NCBI GenBank assembly: GCA_001598975.1
Contig: BBXU01003156.1
Span: 1 to 13,385, forward strand
Source of the DNA: Parachlorella kessleri
Lineage: Eukaryota; Chlorophyta; Trebouxiophyceae; Chlorellales; Chlorellaceae
DNA: 13,385 bases
Direction of reading: 5' to 3'
Shown here: in pieces, positions 7,308 through 13,012 of the stretch
Layout: each line of letters starts with the position of its first letter
Position numbering within the stretch: the first letter of the stretch is position 1
Program-made: the position numbers and the translations under genes
The notes under the pieces: generated by a model
Databases searched by the model: none
Seen by the model: the letters and a program-made list of their open reading frames with translations, nothing else
What the model was told of the DNA's origin: nothing

Positions 7308-7367
7308 CCTCATAAAATAATTAAAACTAAATTATTAAACTTCAAGGTGTGGTAAAAAACAACATTT

Positions 7368-7760
7368 ATGGCAAAAAAAATTGAAAAAAGCTCAAAGAAA
7401 AAATTTCGAGAAAAAGTCGTAAAAGGCGTGGCTCATATACAATCCACATTTAACAATACAATTGTTACTATTACAAATGTAAAAGGGAATGTTTTAGCTT
7501 GGTCATCTTCAGGTGCTTGTGGCTTTAAAGGTGCACGAAAAAAAACACCATTAGCCGCAAAACAAGCAGCTGAAAATGCAGCACAAACTTGTGTAAGCCA
7601 AGGCATGAAAGAAGTTGCTGTACGTGTAAAGGGTGCAGGAGCTGGTCGAGAAGCCGCTTTAAGAGGCTTACGTGATGCTGGTTTAATTATTACGATTATT
7701 CGTGATATAACACCAATTCCTCATAATGGATGTAGACCACCAAAAAAACGTAGAGTATAG
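7368..7760 (+). CDS. rps11: 30S ribosomal protein S11, chloroplastic
   Basis: 130 residues, the standard length. S11 lies on the 30S platform at the E site and contacts mRNA and the 16S rRNA 690 loop. The basic N-terminus is followed by [72 protein letters not shown] and the hallmark C-terminus [18 protein letters not shown]. The ATG at 7368 gives [16 protein letters not shown], the usual start. It is 236 bp before rpoA, and that order (rps11-rpoA) is the ancestral bacterial one. Confidence 0.97.
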   Translation: MAKKIEKSSKKKFREKVVKGVAHIQSTFNNTIVTITNVKGNVLAWSSSGACGFKGARKKTPLAAKQAAENAAQTCVSQGMKEVAVRVKGAGAGREAALRGLRDAGLIITIIRDITPIPHNGCRPPKKRRV

Positions 7761-7886
7761 TGAAAAATTAATAGAAAAATCAAAATAGACTAATAATTTT
7801 TTTAAAATTAAAATAAAAGTAATAGAGTTTTTCAGTAGTAAAAATATCAAAAGTTTTTCTAAATTAAAAGCTTTATTTTTCATTCT

Positions 7887-7943
7887 GGTTCCTTTTACAA
7901 AAATGAAGTTGGTTTCCAAAATTTCATTTTTGTAAAAGGAACC
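7887..7943 (+). repeat. 21-bp-arm stem-loop in the rps11-rpoA spacer
   Basis: Arms 7887-7907 and 7923-7943 are perfect reverse complements (left begins GGTTCCTTTTACAAAAATG, right ends TTGTAAAAGGAACC). The 15-base loop itself contains TTGG...CCAA. Modules GAAGTTGG and AAAAGGAACCAA link it to the repeats at 2240, in rps8 and in rpoA. It ends 53 bp before the rpoA ATG. Confidence 0.92.
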
Positions 7944-7996
7944 AATTTCATTTTTTTCGTTAAATTTTTTAAATTAAAAGCGCACGTGTATAGTAT

Positions 7997-8824
7997 ATGA
8001 TTCAAATACAAAATAAATTTTATTCCTGTGTTGAAACACGAATTCAATCTCAGGGTGAAATGTATGCACGTTTTCATTTAGGAACATTTTTTCGAGGACA
8101 AGCCCTTACAGTTGCTAATGCTCTTCGAAGAACTTTACTTGGAGAACTTCCTTATTTAATTGTAACTAAAGTTCATATTGATGGAGTTGTTCATGAATTT
8201 TCAAGTATTCCAGGTGTTCAAGAGAGTGTCCTTGATATTTTATTAAATTTAAAAAGATTAACATTTACAATATCTAATAAAAAATTCAATATATTTTCGA
8301 ATTCTTGGTTAAAAACTAAGGTTTTTTTAAAAATTCGAGGTCCGGCAAAAGTAACAGCAGCAGATTTAAAATTACCACCTCATTTAGCCTGTGTTTGGCC
8401 AAATCATTATATTGCTACACTAAGTTCAAATGCGGAATTAGCTTGTGTATTAGAACTAGCCGTTGTTCATCCAAAACAAAAAATATCTATAGCCAAAAAC
8501 GAAGTTGGTTCAAAAAACAAAATTTTTGGAAAAGTAACCAACGATGTTTTTGAAAAAGGAAAAGGAACTGAATCAAAAAAAATATTAACTGATTCAATAG
8601 AAAAAAATAAAAAAATTTTTTCTTTAGATACTAATTATAGTCCAATTCGAAAAGTAAATTATGTTATTTATGAATTGGATTCAAAAAAAAATTCCGAATA
8701 TTTAGTTCTGGAAATTGTGACAGATGGTAGTATAGAACCAAAACAAGCATTAAGATTTGCTTTTAAACAACTCACAAAGTTATTTTATGAATTTACACAA
8801 ATAAGTAAAAACGTCAATTGCTGA
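7997..8824 (+). CDS. rpoA: DNA-directed RNA polymerase subunit alpha (N-terminal domain only, with repeat insertion)
   Basis: 275 residues. The alpha subunit dimerises to assemble the plastid-encoded RNA polymerase. The N-terminal domain is recognisable: ARFHLGTFFRGQALTVANAL then RRTLLGELPYLIVTKVHIDG (dimerisation region), EFSSIPGVQESVLDILLNLKRL, FLKIRGPAKVTAADLKLP, and the closing YSPIRKVNYVIYEL and LVLEIVTDGSIEPKQALRFA. The protein stops at residue 275, just after the position where the bacterial N-terminal domain ends, so the helix-hairpin-helix C-terminal domain is missing and is not found downstream before rps9. From memory, other Chlorella-type plastids also have a short rpoA; I could not check this. 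Residues about 167-205 (KNEVGSKNKIFGKVTNDVFE onward) are a Lys-rich insertion ahead of YSPI, coded by a dispersed repeat related to the one in rps8. The start fits the family's usual CVESR...YGRF opening. Confidence 0.93.
   Translation: MIQIQNKFYSCVETRIQSQGEMYARFHLGTFFRGQALTVANALRRTLLGELPYLIVTKVHIDGVVHEFSSIPGVQESVLDILLNLKRLTFTISNKKFNIFSNSWLKTKVFLKIRGPAKVTAADLKLPPHLACVWPNHYIATLSSNAELACVLELAVVHPKQKISIAKNEVGSKNKIFGKVTNDVFEKGKGTESKKILTDSIEKNKKIFSLDTNYSPIRKVNYVIYELDSKKNSEYLVLEIVTDGSIEPKQALRFAFKQLTKLFYEFTQISKNVNC
8495..8569 (+). repeat. Dispersed repeat inside rpoA coding sequence
   Basis: Seventy-five bases, 25 codons, starting AAAAACGAAGTTGGTTC and ending AAAGGAAAAGGAACT. The part 8513-8566 aligns to rps8 5757-5816 with 4 mismatches in 54 bases and a 6-base gap, in the same reading frame. 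GTTGGTT (8504-8510) and AACCAAC (8536-8542) form an internal inverted repeat. Confidence 0.88.
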
Positions 8825-9156
8825 CGCAACAGTATTTGGTGCTATTGTGGAAGAGAAGTAAGTCGCTAATGCTATAGCTTTCTAAAAACGAAGTTTTGAG
8901 AAGAGCAATAGCATTCCGTTTCCATTTCTAGTACCTTCTCCAGTTGTTTTTCCTTTTCGTTCCTTTTCAAAAATGAAAAGGAACGAAAAGGAAAAGGTAC
9001 TATAAAAAGAACAAAATAACTTTGTGGAAAAGACTGTGGCAAAATAAAAATTCATAATAAATTAAAAACTAACTCTAAAAACTTCTTTAAAATAAAAAAT
9101 TATTTAATAATTTTTAGCAGCAATTGTAAAACCAATAAGGAGGTTTATTAAGTGCA
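8825..9156. repeat. rpoA-rps9 spacer, 332 bp, with nested palindrome
   Basis: No gene is seen, and no alpha C-terminal domain sequence. TGCTATTG (8840-8847) pairs with CAATAGCA (8906-8913), enclosing AAGTCGCTAATGCT (8860-8873, also found inverted at 497-510) and AAAACGAAGTTTT (8885-8897). Next comes a composite palindrome: outer arms TAGTACCTT (8929-8937) and AAGGTACTA (8994-9002), inner perfect 22-bp arms 8948-8969 and 8974-8995 around AAAA. The last 130 bp are AT-rich and end in the rps9 Shine-Dalgarno. Confidence 0.82.
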
Positions 9157-9160
9157 ATGA
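9137..9160 (+). promoter_or_regulatory. Shine-Dalgarno AAGGAGG and two-codon GTG-CAA-TGA frame before rps9
   Basis: AAGGAGG (9137-9143) is a full match to the anti-Shine-Dalgarno. It lies 13 bases before the rps9 ATG but 8 bases before GTG 9152, which opens a minimal frame GTG CAA TGA. Its stop overlaps the rps9 start (ATGA, 9157-9160). This could be a translational-coupling leader or chance. Confidence 0.45.
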
Positions 9161-9582
9161 CCCAGCCAACAATTGGAGTAATTCGATCAGGTGGAAGAAA
9201 AACAGCCAATGTTTGTGTAAAATTAGTTCCAAGTTCCAGTTCTCAAATTATTGTAAATGGAAAACCAGCGTCTGTGTATTTTCAAGAGAATGCTGTTTAT
9301 TTACAAAACATTTTAACAGCTTATGAGCTTGTAAAAATTGAATCTCAACTTTTAAAAATAGAAACAAAATATGATGCTTTTATTCAAGTAACAGGTGGTG
9401 GATTAAGCGCTCAATCGCAAGCAATTAGACTTGCATTATGTAAAGCTTTTTTAGAAATTTATCCTCATTTACGTAGTTATTTTAAAAAACGTGGTTTTTT
9501 AACACGAGATGCTCGTATAAAAGAACGTCGTAAATATGGATTGAAAAAAGCTCGCAAAGCCCCACAATTTTCGAAACGTTAA
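9157..9582 (+). CDS. rps9: 30S ribosomal protein S9, chloroplastic
   Basis: 141 residues, slightly above the common plastid length. S9 lies in the 30S head, with its C-terminal tail reaching the P-site tRNA. The C-terminal part is diagnostic: IQVTGGGLSAQSQAIRLALC, then RGFLTRDARIKERRKYGLKKARKAPQFSKR, with the terminal SKR that contacts tRNA. The N-terminal RSGGRKTANVCVKLVPSSS and IIVNGKPASVYF fit the family. A full AAGGAGG lies upstream at an unusually long 13 bases. rps9 beyond rpoA is seen in plastid clusters of several chlorophytes, where rpl13 and rpl17 are absent, as here. Confidence 0.96.
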   Translation: MTQPTIGVIRSGGRKTANVCVKLVPSSSSQIIVNGKPASVYFQENAVYLQNILTAYELVKIESQLLKIETKYDAFIQVTGGGLSAQSQAIRLALCKAFLEIYPHLRSYFKKRGFLTRDARIKERRKYGLKKARKAPQFSKR

Positions 9583-9856
9583 TTTTGTTTATTTTTTACG
9601 TTCATTTTTATGTGAATTTTTTAGGGTGATTTTTGTTCCAAAAAGTTTTTTCCAAAAAAGGTGTTGGTTCATTTCAAAATTCATTTTTGGATCAAACTTC
9701 GTTTTTTTAAAAGGAACAAAAGAATTGTAAAAAATAAATATTTTCTTTTTTGTTTAAAAAACTTCATCAGTATTGTTACAAAAACGTAGTTTTGTAACAA
9801 AAAATTTTTATTTAATTCTTGTTGAAAAAAATATTAAATAAGGAAAAATTTGTAGT
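9583..9856. other. rps9-rpl12 spacer with repeat modules
   Basis: 274 bp, no gene. TTTTGTTCC (9631-9639) and GGAACAAAA (9713-9721) bracket modules TTCCAAAAA, TTGGTTCATTTC and AAACTTCGTTTTTTT. A perfect 11-bp stem, TTGTTACAAAA (9773-9783) with TTTTGTAACAA (9790-9800), lies 56 bp before rpl12. AAGGA (9840-9844) may serve as a weak ribosome binding site for rpl12. Confidence 0.65.
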
Positions 9857-10252
9857 ATGTCAACAACAACTAATGAAATTATTGAAAAATTAAAATCTAT
9901 TACATTATTAGAAGCAGCTGAATTAGTTTCACAAATTGAAGAAACTTTTGGTGTAGATGCTTCTGCTCCTGTTGCAGGTGGTTTTTTAGCTGCTCCAATG
10001 GAATCAGCAGCTTCACAAAAAGAAGCAGTTGAAGAAAAAACAACTTTTGATATTATTCTTGAAGATGTTCCAAGTGATAAACGTATTCCTGTATTAAAAG
10101 TTATTCGTAATTTAACTTCTTTAGATCTTAAAGAAGCGAAAGAATCTATTACTTCTTTACCAAAAGCGATTAAACAAGGAATTTCAAAAGAAGAAGCTGA
10201 AACAGCTAAACAACAATTAGAAGAAGCAGGTGCAAAAGTAAAAATTGCATAA
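9857..10252 (+). CDS. rpl12: 50S ribosomal protein L7/L12, chloroplastic
   Basis: 131 residues, the usual length. L12 forms the multimeric stalk that recruits translational GTPases. The N-terminal dimerisation domain (about 1-35) contains [20 protein letters not shown] and [12 protein letters not shown] short Ala/Glu-rich hinge follows (about 36-60, [19 protein letters not shown]). The C-terminal domain (about 62-131) starts [21 protein letters not shown] and has [15 protein letters not shown], the L10/GTPase-contact helices, and ends EAGAKVKIA. Plastid-encoded rpl12 is a retained algal trait and is missing from land-plant plastids. It is the last + strand gene of the cluster; trnR faces it on the opposite strand. 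Confidence 0.97.
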   Translation: MSTTTNEIIEKLKSITLLEAAELVSQIEETFGVDASAPVAGGFLAAPMESAASQKEAVEEKTTFDIILEDVPSDKRIPVLKVIRNLTSLDLKEAKESITSLPKAIKQGISKEEAETAKQQLEEAGAKVKIA

Positions 10253-10679
10253 CTAATTTTTTAACCTTTTTTTTGTTTTATTTTTTTTTCCTGTTCTTTT
10301 TTAATTATATTTCTATCGAATTAGTTTCATTTTCTGTTCTTGTTCCAATTCTTTGTTCTAGAAAAACAGGAGGAAAATTACAGAAAATGAAAGATATGGA
10401 AAATGACTCGTGTTCCTTTTCCAGTTATTTTTCTTTCCAGTTCTTGTTCGTTTAGAACAAGAACTGGAACTCGGTTGCAAAAACAAAGTTTTTGGAAAAA
10501 GAACAAGAAGATAAAAACAAAGTTAGTTCCTATTGTTTTTCCTTGTGTAAAAAGCGCAACGAATTATTTTTAGCGCAGCTAAAAATAAAAGGAGTTTTCA
10601 AATATTGAATAAACAAAGTTTTTGCAAAAAAAATGGAAATAATTGAAAAAAATTAATATTGTTAAATTTATTTATTTTT
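10253..10679. repeat. rpl12-trnR spacer, 427 bp, convergent, repeat-rich
   Basis: No gene is seen. It lies between convergent rpl12 (+) and trnR (-). A perfect 15-bp stem, 10435-10449 with 10455-10469, has loop GTTTA. AAAAACAAAGTTTTTGGAAA (10481-10500) is nearly the rps8 insertion module. AAAAACAAAGTTAGTTCC follows at about 10513. TTATTTTTAGC/GCTAAAAATAA with loop GCA lies at 10564-10588. AAAAAGCGCAACG (10549-10561) is the inverse of 662-674, and TAAAAGGAGTTTT (10586-10598) equals 637-649, so two modules are shared with the cemA-rpl23 spacer. Confidence 0.8.
10435..10469 (+). repeat. Perfect 15-bp stem-loop after rpl12
   Basis: TTCCAGTTCTTGTTC and GAACAAGAACTGGAA around GTTTA. The loop resembles ATTTA in the 5293-5335 hairpin. 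It could stabilise rpl12 3' ends from one side and trnR transcripts from the other. Confidence 0.9.
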
Positions 10680-10751
10680 TGAGTCCAGTAGGATTTGAAC
10701 CTACATTAGAAACTTAGAAGGTTCCTGTCCTATCCATTAGACGATGGACTC
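10680..10751 (-). tRNA. trnR-UCU: tRNA-Arg (anticodon UCU)
   Basis: Read on the - strand, 72 nt, with no intron and no encoded CCA. The acceptor stem GAGTCCA/TGGACTC is a perfect 7 bp. The D arm is GTCT/GGAC with AATGGATA in the loop, the anticodon stem GGAAC/GTTTC (one G-U) and loop CTTCTAA with anticodon TCT (10716-10718 on + strand reads AGA). The T arm has GTAGG/CCTAC around TTCAAAT. The discriminator base is A. It decodes AGA/AGG. It lies downstream of chlI on the same strand and after rpl12, a neighbourhood I recall from other chlorophyte plastids. Confidence 0.96.
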
Positions 10752-11135
10752 AAACGCTAGTTTTTCAATAATCAATATGTTAAAACGCTAGGTGCTGTTC
10801 TAAAAATTCCATTTTGTCAAAAATGAAATGGGTTCTTTTTTTAAAAACAAAGTTTTTAGAACACCATGTAATTCCAGGTAAAGCCTGGAACAACATAGAA
10901 ACGAAAAAAAGGAAAGGAAAGAAAGCACTAGCGTTATGTTTTGTAATACTTTGTTCTTAGAAAGAAAAAAAATTAGTTTTTATATCTAGTATTTAAAGCT
11001 ATTATTATTTTTTCATTTTTGTATTTATAAAATACATTTCAAAATACTTTGTTTTTTGAATCAAGTCCAAAAATTTTTTGGAAAAATAAAAAGCTTTTTT
11101 TTAATATAAAAAATTAAAAGTTCGAATTTCTATAA
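10752..11135. repeat. trnR-chlI spacer, 384 bp
   Basis: No gene is seen. AACGCTAG occurs at 10753-10760 and again in AACGCTAGGTGC (10784-10795); the latter pairs with GCACTAGCGTT (10925-10935). Inside are TGTTCTAAAAA (10796-10806) with TTTTTAGAACA (10853-10863), TAAAAACAAAGTTTTTA near 10842-10858, and TTCCAGG/CCTGGAA with loop TAAAG (10872-10890). TCCAAAAATTTTTTGGA (11066-11082) is a palindrome 54 bp past the chlI stop in the direction of chlI transcription and may mark its 3' end. Confidence 0.78.
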
Positions 11136-12206
11136 TTATTCTTGGGTAAATCCAAAAACACGTTTAAAAACGTCACGAACTTTATCACCGGAATCAATAG
11201 ATTCTAATGGATCTTTTCGTAAACGATGACGTAAACATAATGGAATAACACGAAAAATATCTTCTACAGTAACTGTAGTATGTCCTTCAAAAGCGGCTAA
11301 TGCTTTACTAGCACGATTTGTTACAATATCTCCTCTTAATCCATCAACATTTAATTCTGAACAAATTTGAGATATTTTTACTCTATGATCATAACTTATT
11401 TGCACTTGAGGCAGAAGTTGACGTGCTTGAATAATTTGGTTAGCTAATTCATTTTGTGAATCATTATAATTTTTACGAAATTCTAAGGGAGCAGCATCAA
11501 AATTAGCTCTTTGTTCTACAATTTGTACACGAAGATTTGGTTCTTTTACTGTTCCAATTTGAGCATGCATACCAAAACGATCTAATAACTGAGGTCTAAG
11601 TTCTCCCTCCTCAGGATTTCCAGAGCCAACAAGAATAAATCGAGCTGGGTGACTAATTGAAATACCTTCACGTTCTACGGTATTCCAACCTGAAGCTGCA
11701 GAATCAAGTAAAACATCAACTAAATGATCATCTAATAAATTAACTTCATCAACATATAAAATGCCACGATTAGCTTTAGCTAATAATCCCGGTTCAAAAG
11801 CTTTTACACCTTCAGTTAAAGCTTTTTCTATATCAATTGTTCCGCAAACACGATCTTCAGTAGCACCTAATGGCAGGTCTACCATAGTAATTTTTTTTGT
11901 TGTAACTGGTAGTTTTTCATTCGCTTGAAGTCTTTCACGAACTTCTTGACTCATTAATTCTGGATCTTGTGGATCAGAATTAAATGGATCATCAGCGACT
12001 ACTTGAATTTCCGGTAAAAGATCAACTAATGCACGCACTGTTGTTGATTTTCCAGTACCACGATCTCCCATGATCATAACACCACCTATTTTGGGGTCAA
12101 TTACATTTAAAATTAATGCTAATTTCATTTCTTCTTGACCAACAATAGCCGTAAATGGAAAAACTGGTCTTGCTTGTTCTAAAGAATTTTTAATAATTGT
12201 ATCCAT
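11136..12206 (-). CDS. chlI: Magnesium-chelatase ATPase subunit I (protoporphyrin IX Mg-chelatase)
   Basis: 356 residues, full length. ChlI is the AAA+ ATPase that, with ChlD and ChlH, inserts Mg2+ into protoporphyrin IX, the first committed step to chlorophyll. Visible features: N-terminal [18 protein letters not shown], Walker [10 protein letters not shown] (47-55), the insert with [11 protein letters not shown] (69-79), [20 protein letters not shown] (111-130), Walker B GILYVDE (148-154), sensor 1 [10 protein letters not shown] (192-201), the arginine-finger segment [12 protein letters not shown] (203-214), and the sensor-2 stretch [20 protein letters not shown] (287-306). The C-terminus ends [16 protein letters not shown] and [12 protein letters not shown], as expected. 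The start [18 protein letters not shown] is plausible; no Shine-Dalgarno is seen. It is divergent from petA, with a promoter candidate at 12508-12536. Confidence 0.97.
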   Translation of the reverse strand: MDTIIKNSLEQARPVFPFTAIVGQEEMKLALILNVIDPKIGGVMIMGDRGTGKSTTVRALVDLLPEIQVVADDPFNSDPQDPELMSQEVRERLQANEKLPVTTKKITMVDLPLGATEDRVCGTIDIEKALTEGVKAFEPGLLAKANRGILYVDEVNLLDDHLVDVLLDSAASGWNTVEREGISISHPARFILVGSGNPEEGELRPQLLDRFGMHAQIGTVKEPNLRVQIVEQRANFDAAPLEFRKNYNDSQNELANQIIQARQLLPQVQISYDHRVKISQICSELNVDGLRGDIVTNRASKALAAFEGHTTVTVEDIFRVIPLCLRHRLRKDPLESIDSGDKVRDVFKRVFGFTQE

Positions 12207-12507
12207 AAAAAAGATTCAACTTAATTTTTATAAATTATTTTTCTACTTGTTTTTATTAGTTTACTAAAGAAAATGTAATATTTTTTACGTTTATTCCAAA
12301 AAAATAAGTTATTCCTTTTTCATTTATAATTCTAGTTATTTTCGAAAAGAAAAAACAAAAGGAAAAGAAAAAAACAGAAGTAGAAGGGAAAACATCAAAA
12401 AAAAATTACATTTTTAATTTTCTAAAATGTAATTCTAAAATGTAAATAGACGTTCTAGTTCGATATCAACAATTTAAATAAGTATTATAATTCTCTAATT
12501 AAATAAA

Positions 12508-12536
12508 ATTATAACCTATAATTTATTTATTAACAA
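12508..12536 (-). promoter_or_regulatory. Candidate sigma70-type promoter for chlI
   Basis: On the - strand TTGTTA (12536-12531) and TATAAT (12513-12508) are 17 bp apart. The -10 is a full consensus match and the -35 matches 4 of 6. Transcription would begin near 12500 and give a leader of about 300 nt. AT-rich DNA yields chance matches, so this is tentative. Confidence 0.4.
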
Positions 12537-12566
12537 TGCCTTTTATTAAAAAACAGATTTGTAATT

Positions 12567-12596
12567 TTTACAAAGTAAAAACTCATCGGTTATAAT
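12567..12596 (+). promoter_or_regulatory. Candidate sigma70-type promoter for petA
   Basis: TTTACA (12567-12572) and TATAAT (12591-12596) are separated by 18 bp; 5 of 6 and 6 of 6 consensus matches. The start would be near 12603, giving a petA leader of about 400 nt that includes the 12743-12776 hairpin and the 12818-12902 repeat. Confidence 0.45.
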
Positions 12597-12742
12597 AAAT
12601 TAAGAAAAATAATAAAATTCAAATAGTTTATATTGAGTATCTGTTTTATTGTTACAAGAGAAAAGTATTATACTATTGTTTATTTTTTGTGGTTTTACTT
12701 AGTATTTTTTATTATTTGTTCCATTTCCGTTTGCTTTTCAGT

Positions 12743-12776
12743 TTCCTTTTCAAAAAACGAGTTTTTTGAAAAGGAA
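12743..12776 (+). repeat. 16-bp stem-loop of the AAAAAC/GTTTTT family in the petA leader
   Basis: TTCCTTTTCAAAAAAC (12743-12758) and GTTTTTTGAAAAGGAA (12761-12776) around GA. It is a long version of the hairpins at 2192-2214 and 2422-2444. Confidence 0.9.
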
Positions 12777-12817
12777 CCTAAACCAAAAAAGACAGAAAAA
12801 GCAAAAAAGAAAAAGAG

Positions 12818-12902
12818 TTCCGTTTTCATTTCTTTTTAAAAACGAGTTGTTTTTTTTTACAAAGTAAAAAAAAAGCTAAGACCAAATGTAATAAATTTTG
12901 TT
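12818..12902 (+). repeat. Dispersed repeat, copy B (matches 2339-2419)
   Basis: Same module order as copy A: TTCCGTTTTCATTT, GAGTTGT, T-tract hairpin, AAGCTAAGACCAAATG, TAATAAATTTTGTT. Here the hairpin loop is AAA (12861-12863) between a T-tract ending in AC and GTAAAAAAAAA; copy A has TTT. It lies 111 bp before the petA start at 13013. Confidence 0.85.
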
Positions 12903-13012
12903 TTTAGAAGAAAAGGAATAAAATTTAACTCAACTTACTAGGTAAAAAGACACAAATAGTGTTTTTCACAATGAGAAGAAAATTTTATTTGAATAATTCA
13001 GTAGTAAAAATT

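Larger units (their letters stand above)
6787..7367. repeat. rpl36-rps11 spacer, 581 bp, series of strong hairpins
   Basis: No gene or tRNA is seen. Five hairpins are clear: 6827-6864, a perfect palindrome with 19-bp arms and no loop (centre TTTTTAAAAA); 6874-6896, TTGCAAAAAT/ATTTTTGCAA with loop GTA; 7144-7169, CAAAAATCTT/AAGATTTTTG; 7188-7238, a 20-bp stem with one G-T pair and an 11-base loop; 7263-7307, 22-bp arms around a single A. A shorter palindrome lies at 7110-7130. The middle part, 6900-7100, is AT-rich with no recognisable content. The number of strong stems suggests a transcript end or processing zone between rpl36 and rps11. Confidence 0.8.
12207..13012. other. chlI-petA divergent spacer, 806 bp
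   Basis: No convincing gene is seen. Candidate promoters for both directions lie at 12508-12536 (-) and 12567-12596 (+). Other content: ATTACATTTT/AAAATGTAAT (12405-12433), a 13-bp unit TTCTAAAATGTAA repeated twice in tandem (12420-12445), a 16-bp stem with a 2-base loop (12743-12776), and the long repeat copy B (12818-12902). A TTG-initiated frame at 12633-12839 has one hydrophobic stretch, but its second half is translated repeat, so I do not call it. ATG 12971 is in frame with petA. Confidence 0.75.

Noticed and set aside
8290..8640. An intron rather than an insertion in rpoA (and likewise in rps8)
   Set aside because: The extra segments are too short for group I or II introns, keep the frame open, and carry no intron boundary or domain V-like motifs.
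10273..10455. Open frame of 60 codons after rpl12
   Set aside because: Low-complexity T-rich start and repeat-derived end, with no gene-like features.
5200..10900. CRISPR array or insertion sequence as explanation for the repeats
   Set aside because: Copies are irregularly spaced, short, palindromic and variable; there are no uniform spacers, no transposase frame and no terminal inverted repeats with target duplications that I can define.
12633..12839. Open frame with a hydrophobic segment before petA
   Set aside because: Only a TTG start, the C-terminal half is translated hairpin repeat, and the hydrophobic part reflects T-rich DNA. It does not resemble any small plastid membrane protein I know.
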